Shown: positions 14,801-19,478 of the stretch, in pieces | How the letters are laid out: the number at the start of each line of letters is the position of its first letter | How positions within the stretch are numbered: the stretch's first letter is position 1 | Assembly: GCA_964653285.1 (NCBI GenBank) | Contig: CAZZEX010000095.1 | Coordinates: 1 to 19,478, forward strand | Direction: 5' to 3' | Length of the DNA stretch: 19,478 nucleotides | Source: CAZZEX01 sp964653285 | GTDB lineage: Bacteria > Chloroflexota > Anaerolineae > B4-G1 | Notes under the pieces: generated by a model | Databases searched by the model: none | What the model saw: the letters and a program-made list of their open reading frames with translations, nothing else | What the model was told of the DNA's origin: nothing | Translations under genes and position numbers: made by a program

Positions 14801-16506
14801 AAGTCTACGTGCGCGAGCCGATACCGGCTCACACCAGCCTTATCTCTGGCACACCGTATGGCGGCGACCAAATCGAGTACTCCTGGGACAACGGCGCTAC
14901 CTGGATCACCACACTGCCCATCACACCGGTCACCCACATCCGCTGGCGCGACGCTGAAGTGCCCGCCAGCACGTTGGTGACAGTCGGCTTTGCGGTGCAG
15001 GTGAATCCCACTCTGCCGCCCAACACCACCATCCAGAACATAGCCCATATTACCAGTACAGAGAGCGCAGCGTACTTCCGCGAGTGGATTCCGTCGAACC
15101 AGGTCGAGGTGGCGACAACCGCCTCCAACTTTGCTACTATCTACGGCACGGTGTTTGAGGACACCAACGGTGACGGGGTGCGAGACGCGGGCGAGTTGGG
15201 CATCCCTGGCGTGCTCATCACGCTGGATGGGGTCATCACGACCACCACTGCTCTCAACGGCAACTATACCTTCTCCACCCCGGTGCCGGGCGTGCACACC
15301 GTCGTCGAGACCGACCCTACTTTCTACCCCCCCATCATGTCCAACGGGAAATACGGGGACTCTGGCGACATGCCCAACACATTCGACTTTGACCCCATCA
15401 TCGGGAGCCCGGCCGACCCACCCAGCTACTTCTCCACCACGCCCAACGAGGTGCACGTGGATGTGACCCCAGGCAACAACTACCAGGTGGATTTTGGCGA
15501 CATGCTCACCAGTTCCGGCTTTGCCTCCGTCTATGGCACCGTGTTCAACGACGCCGACGGCGACGGGGTGCGGGACGCGGGCGAGTTAGGCATCCCTGGC
15601 GTGCTCGTCACGCTGGACGGGGCCATCACAAGCACCACCGGTCCCAACGGCAACTACGTCTTCTCCACCACGGTGCCGGGCGCGCACATCGTCCTCGAGA
15701 CCGACCCCAATGGCCACTCCTCCACCACACCTAACGAGGTGCACCTGGACGTGACTCTGGGCAACGGCTACCGGGTGGAGTTTGGCGACACGCCCACCAA
15801 TTCCGGCTTTGCCTCCATCTACGGCACTGTGTTCAACGACGCCGATGGCAACGGGGTGCAGGGCGGGAGCGAGACGGGTATCCCCGGCGCGACTGTCACA
15901 CTGGATGAGGATGCTGCTGTCACTACCGGCCCCTATGGCGGTTATACCCTCTCCACCATGGTGGCGGGTCCCCACACCGTCGTCGAGACCGATCCTGACG
16001 GCTACGCCTCCACCACATCCAACGAGGTGCACGTGGACGTGACCTTAGGCGACCGCTACCAGGTGGATTTTGGCGACATAGGGACCTGTGACGCCGACAT
16101 CTACGAGGAGGATGACACCACCGCTCAAGCCGTAACGTTTATCGTCGGCACAAGCCAGGCGCACCAATTCTGTGATGACGCCACCGACTGGGTCAAATTC
16201 ACAGCCAGGGCCAACACTGTCTACACCATCACCACCTACTCTTGGGGGCAGCGGGCCAATACCTTCCTGGCCCTCTTTGACACCAACGGTCACACCCTGC
16301 TGGCGGCTAACGATGACTATGAGGGAATGGCAGGCTACTCCTCGCGCATCGTCTGGCTGGCTCCAGCCAATGGCGTCTACTATGTGCGCACCACCAACCA
16401 TGCCGGGCTGACTGGTTGCCACACTGATTACGATCTGGTGATCGAAGATAGAGAGCCGTTCACCATCTATCTGCCCATCGTGGCGCGGTTATACGCAACA
16501 CCTTGA
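11854..16506 (+). CDS. Large secreted DUF11/SdrD-B/PPC surface protein
   Basis: The protein has 1550 residues. ATG 11854 follows a GGGGGAG site; ATG 11866 is a near-equal alternative. The signal peptide (hydrophobic FLFVYVAVLFSFF, then PAAAQ) is likely cut after A42. Residues 43-550 form a large beta-rich domain I cannot name with confidence (YQEYYVLGYEEHIWRAF, YYDHWEDGYEADL). Four DUF11-type domains start near 554, 688, 810 and 948, each with a D/V-K-S/A opening and a VTIQDTIP-type strand. Three SdrD-B-like domains begin near 1093, 1221 and 1317 with YGTVFNDADGDGVRD, a calcium-binding pattern. A pre-peptidase C-terminal-like (PPC) domain spans about 1411-1535. The end, FTIYLPIVARLYATP, resembles the IYLP tail of many Chloroflexota secreted proteins. 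It is probably an exported stalk or adhesin; the ligand is unknown. Confidence 0.88.
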   Translation: MGRVMFRHKQHAHLVGQERRPAFLFVYVAVLFSFFIPTPAAAQPTGYQEYYVLGYEEHIWRAFRAIYDGDDSNIPGQICSTVSLVATADYQVVYYDHWEDGYEADLLNPVQPTTEVYGDGDTSDGGTGSDILLAGDDINLTSTQGIGGPTVITASVPVSPTRDRAYIRYDGGDRIVSSGGPVALTHAMWPYNTSWAGGAWEVYSRQAYADSYSYRLPIGEDLYDFGGGDTGTYGDFRNVYLQLGAFDDNTTVLIDNGAGNVVNLTLDRGQTYFSMGYINSTSVPPITINAGTAIRSNKPVQVGLVAGADSPGSGPNTGLQGRFLIVLPDRLWGTDYVVPVPSGDTGDETEIYLSNPNDFPITVNAYDIETQTSFVISPTTYISATVPYSQKRGGSYVPADSAARFTSSDGAFGVVVCADTSDITYDWGFFGIPAKYLTRDYYISWAPGDYNTPPQNNGSPVWITPLADGTTLYVDFNKGPGGLDGVVDKTFTLDVLEQQRIFDADNDNTGMHIWATGEFAIAWGEDPRTATPHPPYLDLGLTTMPLLQRWLDPVLTLDKTASPTTLPAAGGAVTFTLLTQAYNAPLVNVDITDTLPIGWTYVPNSTHVIYPNGNTVNPEPTINDRILYWDLSTSLDASQSLTLTFQAQITNPDGVTASVNRGEAVGEHEYSDTLFNPSDEATVYISPLNLVKSVSSTETEIGDTLVYTLSYANVSDSTTITNVVLRDVVPIRYTTFQFASDGGIYDGASGTISWTLGALAPGTSGIATFTVMVNDFVEDGTVIKNVGYIKGNQAAEAGSNVARTTVLAPDVEFTKSGPTAAVQGLVITYTLSYKNVGGAQATGVTIQDTIPVSSTYVTGSLAINTGDEWVTLSDAAGDDQGAYIAPTLVITPGTIPGAIAAGEEGWIRYSVRLDGDLPSGSLILNSATLDQYLDIPRESNLAVTRISDLLISKAAEQALVTPGGVISYTLTYENASETTNQTEVYVREPIPAHTSLISGTPYGGDQIEYSWDNGATWITTLPITPVTHIRWRDAEVPASTLVTVGFAVQVNPTLPPNTTIQNIAHITSTESAAYFREWIPSNQVEVATTASNFATIYGTVFEDTNGDGVRDAGELGIPGVLITLDGVITTTTALNGNYTFSTPVPGVHTVVETDPTFYPPIMSNGKYGDSGDMPNTFDFDPIIGSPADPPSYFSTTPNEVHVDVTPGNNYQVDFGDMLTSSGFASVYGTVFNDADGDGVRDAGELGIPGVLVTLDGAITSTTGPNGNYVFSTTVPGAHIVLETDPNGHSSTTPNEVHLDVTLGNGYRVEFGDTPTNSGFASIYGTVFNDADGNGVQGGSETGIPGATVTLDEDAAVTTGPYGGYTLSTMVAGPHTVVETDPDGYASTTSNEVHVDVTLGDRYQVDFGDIGTCDADIYEEDDTTAQAVTFIVGTSQAHQFCDDATDWVKFTARANTVYTITTYSWGQRANTFLALFDTNGHTLLAANDDYEGMAGYSSRIVWLAPANGVYYVRTTNHAGLTGCHTDYDLVIEDREPFTIYLPIVARLYATP
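15127..16080 (+). repeat. Three tandem SdrD-B repeats
   Basis: Three units begin near 15130, 15517 and 15805. The second and third are 288 bp apart and share long near-identical stretches, such as TCCACCACA..CAACGAGGTG and AGGTGGATTTTGGCGACAT-type ends. The first unit has an extra segment of about 35 residues (15320-15430). High similarity at the DNA level suggests recent duplication or conversion. Confidence 0.8.
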
Positions 16507-16546
16507 GACCCTTTATAGGCAGCAGGGCGGCGAAGCAATAAGGAAC

Positions 16547-16592
16547 GGACGCCCCGCTTCAGCGGGGACTCTCCGGCTGAAGCCGGACGTCC
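16547..16592. repeat. Twin-hairpin REP-like element
   Basis: Two perfect hairpins lie in a row: CCCCGC-TTCA-GCGGGG (16552-16567) and CCGGCT-GA-AGCCGG (16573-16586). They are enclosed by a third stem GGACG (16547-16551) with CGTCC (16588-16592). The fold would be a small three-way junction. It sits 40 bases after the stop of the surface protein and has no U run, so it is not a standard terminator, though it could stabilise mRNA ends. The tidy shape is typical of dispersed REP-type repeats. Confidence 0.75.
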
Positions 16593-16644
16593 AACCGAAA
16601 TGAAGGCAGTGAGCAGGTACATTCCCTACACACGGAGGTGGAAG

Positions 16645-17982
16645 ATGACAGACGAAAAAAGCCCGGCAGATGCCCAACAAGAAGTAGAGCAAATCATCAA
16701 GACAGCCAAGTCGCTGGGAGTCGAGGTGGATGAGACCGATGTCGCCCACTGGTTGACAGCGATGGCTGCGTCTGGCACGATGGAGTGGGAAATGGATGCG
16801 GATGCTGGCATCTACGGCCACGAGATCACGCTGCTCGACTTCGACAAGGCCACTCTCGACCGTTACCGCCGCATCGCCGATGTCGTCCAACTGCCCGACC
16901 TGCCCAACGTTGAGACCGCCATCAGCCTGGCCGGGAGCGCAGCCCAGGGCATGATCCAACTCTACCCCGGCGACTGCGACTATTTCGAGCGCGTCAACAT
17001 CAAGGCGGAGACGCGGGAGGAGGCCTGCCACGTCCTGGCCGACCTGATGCGCGACAAGGCGCTGGACAAGTTTGAGGGCCCCGGCTATCAACTGATCGAG
17101 GTCAAGTTCGGTACCTGGAAGACCGACGTGGTCAAAGACGGTGAGCGCATCAAGGCCGGCTCTCCTGTCTCCTGGAGCCCCGACGAGGTGAAAGCGAGCC
17201 AGATGCGCGTCTTCCGCGCCTCGGGCGAGCCGTGGGAGGCGGAGTGGGAGTACGGATGCCTGGACCCCGGCTGGTGCAAGATGGACTGGGTTATCGCCGA
17301 GCCGGAGAAGGGACGCGTCGTCAACGCCAGCAACATGCTCGACGTGACCTGGGAAGCGCCCGACGGCTCAATCATACCCCTGGACGGCTTCATTGACCCC
17401 TACTTCCAGGAGGTCTACCTGGAGGCGGAGTCGGTGCCGCTGTTCACCAAACTGGCTCAGCACGTCTCGCCCCAGGCACTGGACGAGTACGTGCAACAGA
17501 TCACCGGCGAGGTCTACAAGTACACCCACAAGCACATCAACTACGGCAAGGCGGCCAAGCGGATGTACAACATCTTCCGGCTGACCGGCCGTCACCAGGC
17601 CGCCGCGCTGATCCGCGAACTGTTCGACGAGCCCGCCGCTCTCCTCTATCAAGTCTGGTCGCTGTTGGATACGATGGACGACGCGGCCAGGCCCGGTTCG
17701 ACGATTGACCGCGAGACGTTGGTGCAGCAGACCGACGAACTGATCCGCAACGTGGTCGAGGTCTGCGAGGGCCCGCTGGAGACGGAGATCGTGATGGCTC
17801 TAATCCGCCTGCGGGACGATATCACCGGCCGGGTGGACCTGGGCGAGGACTGGGATACGTTGATCGCGGATTCACGGGCCAAGACTGAGCAGTTGGTCAA
17901 TGAGTTCTTCAAAGTCAAACTGCTGGGCATCCCGGAGGTGCAGGAGTTTCTGGAGGGGCTGGACAGGACAGCATCCAACTAA
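16645..17982 (+). CDS. Putative Pol-beta-type nucleotidyltransferase, family unknown
   Basis: The protein has 445 residues. ATG 16645 is chosen because GGAGG (16634-16638) lies 6 bases before it; the frame also opens at ATG 16600, without a site and within the repeat-flanking DNA. I do not recognise the family by name. Residues 95-115 read LAGSAAQGMIQLYPGDCDYFE, which fits the nucleotidyltransferase pattern G-S-x11-D-x-D (G97, S98, D110, D112). A third acidic position may be D214 in KMDWVI, or E152. A helical region follows (about 265-440) with a basic HKHINYGKAAKRMYNIF stretch. No signal peptide or membrane helix is seen, so it should be cytoplasmic. The substrate could be RNA, protein or a small molecule. 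No antitoxin-like or partner gene is adjacent. Confidence 0.6.
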   Translation: MTDEKSPADAQQEVEQIIKTAKSLGVEVDETDVAHWLTAMAASGTMEWEMDADAGIYGHEITLLDFDKATLDRYRRIADVVQLPDLPNVETAISLAGSAAQGMIQLYPGDCDYFERVNIKAETREEACHVLADLMRDKALDKFEGPGYQLIEVKFGTWKTDVVKDGERIKAGSPVSWSPDEVKASQMRVFRASGEPWEAEWEYGCLDPGWCKMDWVIAEPEKGRVVNASNMLDVTWEAPDGSIIPLDGFIDPYFQEVYLEAESVPLFTKLAQHVSPQALDEYVQQITGEVYKYTHKHINYGKAAKRMYNIFRLTGRHQAAALIRELFDEPAALLYQVWSLLDTMDDAARPGSTIDRETLVQQTDELIRNVVEVCEGPLETEIVMALIRLRDDITGRVDLGEDWDTLIADSRAKTEQLVNEFFKVKLLGIPEVQEFLEGLDRTASN

Positions 17983-18060
17983 GCCGGATGAGATCATCGC
18001 CTGTCTGGAAACGGTCGCCCGCGCCTGGAATCGGAATCCAACCCCGTCCGCGCCGTCCTC

Positions 18061-18250
18061 GCACCACTGACAGCGCTGAAAACCGCTGAACGCGCCGAAC
18101 ACGTTGAATGTCACATCAGCGCTCTCAGCGCACCGCAGCGGATTCAGCGGTTCGATCCCTGCGCCCGCCACCGCCCCCCGCACCGTCCCCGCACCGCTGA
18201 CAGCGCTGAAAACCGCTGAACACGCTGAACGTCACCTGCTGGCTCTCGGC
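18061..18250. repeat. Nonamer tracts CGCTGAACN in two direct copies
   Basis: A 69-bp copy (18061-18129) and a 60-bp copy (18191-18250) begin GCACC-CTGACAGCGCTGAA and carry runs of the nonamer CGCTGAACN. They differ in length by 9 bases, one unit. No credible gene is seen from 17983 to 18280; short open frames here are made of the repeats. Confidence 0.65.
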
Positions 18251-18280
18251 ATTCCGGTGCCGATGATCCAGCAATTTTCG

Positions 18281-18510
18281 TTTAGGACACCTGTCACACC
18301 GATTTCCCTGGGAGGCTTTCGGGGCCTCCAAATTGGCAAGTATTCCTGGTGACCTCGTCGGCAGAGAACCCCCAGATATAGGCTCCTGGCCGAGATTTCA
18401 CCGGGAATCGGCCAGATATGGCAGTTCTCACGACGTCAAAGCAGCCGGTGTCCACATGGAATACTTGCCAGATGCTACCGCTCCAGGGAAATCCCTGTGA
18501 CACGTACAAA
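18281..18510. mobile_element. MITE-like inverted-repeat element, 230 bp
   Basis: Long imperfect inverted ends are seen. The 20-base arm at 18292-18311 (TGTCACA then GATTTCCCTGG) matches the complement of 18483-18502 apart from two bases. TGGCAAGTATTCC at 18334-18346 matches the complement of 18458-18470 exactly. A central hairpin CTGGCCGA/TCGGCCAG lies between them. No protein is encoded. The left edge TTAGGACACCTGTC (18282-18295) matches 13 of 14 bases of the edge at 19226-19239, so a transposase of that second element may mobilise it. Confidence 0.6.
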
Positions 18511-19012
18511 GGTATTCAGTTTGACGATGACAGCACTGTTGGCGCTGACCCTGGTGCCCGGCGCACCCATCGGCTACGCTCAGGACAGGCCCACCACTGC
18601 CGCGCCAAGAACGCGGATCAGCGGGATTCAAGCGGATTCTCTCGACGGCCAGCCCAACGATCCGCTAAATCCTGCCCATCCGCTGTTCTCCACTGCCGCC
18701 GCGTCCTCAGAACCGTTGAACGCGCTGAGCGACGCTGAGGCCACTGAACCACAACTCAGCGATTTCAGCGCGCCTTCAGCGTCGTCAGCGGTTCAAGACG
18801 CCGACTCCGAAAACGTGGAACCCGTCCTGGCCGACGCGCAGACCTCCGGCGGGCTGCTCATCGCCGTGCCGCAGGAGCGGCTGGACGCACTGCTGGCGGT
18901 GCTGGCGGCGCGTGGCGTGGTCGAGGCAGCACACATCGGCGCGTTCACCACACCTGGGTCAGGCCGCATCACCGTCCGCCAGGGGCATCCTGCGTTCGCG
19001 GTGGGGCTGTAA
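18497..19012 (+). pseudogene. selD: Chimeric ORF: signal-peptide-like start, repeat linker, SelD C-terminus
   Basis: One open frame of 171 codons joins three unrelated parts. Residues 1-30, from GTG 18497 inside the MITE arm, look like a signal peptide (LTMTALLALTLVPGAP, then GYAQD). Residues 35-108 are translated from repeat DNA. From about 110 on, DAQTSGGLLIAVPQERLDAL and GRITVR match the end of selenide, water dikinase, which makes selenophosphate from selenide and ATP. The catalytic N-terminal Cys/Lys region and ATP site of SelD are absent, so this is a relic without enzyme activity. Whether the fused frame is expressed and exported is unknown; an AGGGAA stretch lies upstream of the GTG. 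Confidence 0.65.
18610..18800. repeat. Degenerate repeat tract read as linker
   Basis: This stretch holds short runs of the CGCTGA and GATCCGCT/CAGCGGATT types, related to the nonamers at 18061-18250 and partly inverted to them (TCAGCG blocks near 18758-18790). It lies between the signal-like start and the SelD-like end and keeps the frame open. Confidence 0.5.
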
Positions 19013-19029
19013 TCTTTCCTATCTCTTCC

Positions 19030-19225
19030 TTCTCCATTTTCGTTTGTGCCAGCGCCTGTCCCATGGGAGTGCTAAGCCGCGAATTCTTAAAGAGATTCCA
19101 CTTGCAGGATAGTGAGGTGGCTGTCATTGATACAGAGGCAGGCGTAGAGCATTTTGGCAGAGGTGTTGAGACGAGTATAGACAGCGTACTGATCGTGGTT
19201 GAGCCTTCTTTTGATTCACTGGAAA
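19030..19225 (+). pseudogene. cooC: Internal fragment of CooC-type ATPase
   Basis: The frame around ATG 19063 reads ACPMGVLSREFLKRF, then EVAVIDTEAGVEHFGRGVE and LIVVEPSFDSLE. The DTEAGVEHFGRG segment is a hallmark of CooC, a MinD-family ATPase needed for nickel insertion into carbon monoxide dehydrogenase. Codons before the ATG still resemble the family (CASACP), so the ATG is not a true start. The P-loop N-terminus is missing, and homology stops at SFDSLE, exactly where the TTAGGACAC edge begins, so the 3' end seems cut by an insertion. The frame continues in unrelated sequence to 19398. Confidence 0.7.
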
Positions 19226-19478
19226 TTAGGACACTTGTCCGGTATGCCCTCCAGAGTAGAATAGGGGACAACCCCAAAGGAGGACGGACAGATGTCAAAA
19301 GCAACCGCGTTAGATCGCCTGGCAGTCAAGACGCCAGAAGCCGCTTTTCTGCACGTATTACGACGAGATTTCAACTTTTCCCCTCGCGTTTCCCGTGAAT
19401 TGCTGAGCACAGCGAAAGAGATGTTGGTTGGAGGCGTGCCGTCGTCGGCGGTGCGGCCCGGCCAGGTGCGTCTGGTGG
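19226..19478 (+). mobile_element. Left end of a probable insertion sequence
   Basis: TTAGGACACTTGTCC begins where CooC homology ends, and a new ORF with its own ribosome site follows 52 bases later. A close copy of this edge starts the MITE-like element at 18282. The right end is outside the window, so the element's size and family cannot be settled. Confidence 0.45.
19292..19478 (+). CDS. N-terminal part of unknown ORF, possibly DUF1670-like
   Basis: ATG 19292 has AGGAGG (19278-19283) 8 bases upstream. The 62 visible codons stay open to the window edge. They read MSKATALDRLAVKTPEAAFL, a basic helix RRDFNFSPRVSREL, and SAVRPGQVRLV. This resembles the DUF1670 proteins seen in Chloroflexota mobile elements, but I recall this only loosely and too little is visible to be sure. 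Placed just inside an insertion-sequence-like edge, it may be the element's own gene. Confidence 0.5.
   Translation, partial: MSKATALDRLAVKTPEAAFLHVLRRDFNFSPRVSRELLSTAKEMLVGGVPSSAVRPGQVRLV

Noticed and set aside
18061..18250. Possible CRISPR array
   Set aside because: Units are 9 bases long and contiguous without unique spacers of constant length; they are simple tandem repeats.
18104..18352. Small plus-strand frame of 82 codons between the repeats and the MITE
   Set aside because: Most of it is translated from the nonamer repeats and the inverted-repeat arm, with no ribosome site and no homology I recognise.

Overview
The window is chromosomal DNA of moderately high G+C, most likely from a Chloroflexota bacterium of Anaerolineae type. 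This is inference. It rests on the long secreted DUF11/SdrD-B protein ending in an IYLPIV-type tail, the many heptad and poly-C palindromic repeats that sit inside genes as well as between them, the bacterial alpha-2-macroglobulin lipoprotein, and the gene families present. No rRNA, tRNA or CRISPR array was seen.

Layout. (1) 1-3453, minus: 5' part of an alpha-2-macroglobulin-like lipoprotein that runs off the left edge, with three palindromic poly-C elements carried in frame. (2) 3759-5132, plus: a membrane protein with a TPR-like N-terminus and a Cys/His site, behind a good promoter. (3) 5152-5364, plus: a decayed short-chain dehydrogenase tail. (4) 8275-5353, minus: a gyrase/topoisomerase A subunit followed 19 bases later by a zinc-ribbon/cold-shock protein, probably one transcript. 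(5) 8461-8808, plus: an N-terminal stub of an MFS transporter. (6) 10190-8817, minus: a COG2509-like FAD dehydrogenase with a four-Cys cluster, divergent from hemW (10355-11608, plus). The hemW gene begins inside a heptad repeat and carries two more heptad tracts within its coding sequence. (7) 11854-16506, plus: a 1550-residue secreted DUF11/SdrD-B/PPC protein, followed by a twin-hairpin repeat. (8) 16645-17982, plus: an unassigned protein that carries a DNA polymerase beta-type nucleotidyltransferase signature. (9) 17983-19478: a gene graveyard with nonamer repeats, a 230-bp inverted-repeat (MITE-like) element, a chimeric ORF ending in the SelD C-terminus, a CooC fragment cut by what looks like an insertion-sequence end, and the start of a new ORF that leaves the window.

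The genes do not form one pathway. Housekeeping genes (gyrA, hemW) alternate with cell-surface genes and with relics of SDR, MFS, SelD and CooC genes. The strongest themes are small repeats that have become protein sequence in at least three genes, and the nucleotidyltransferase-like orphan.
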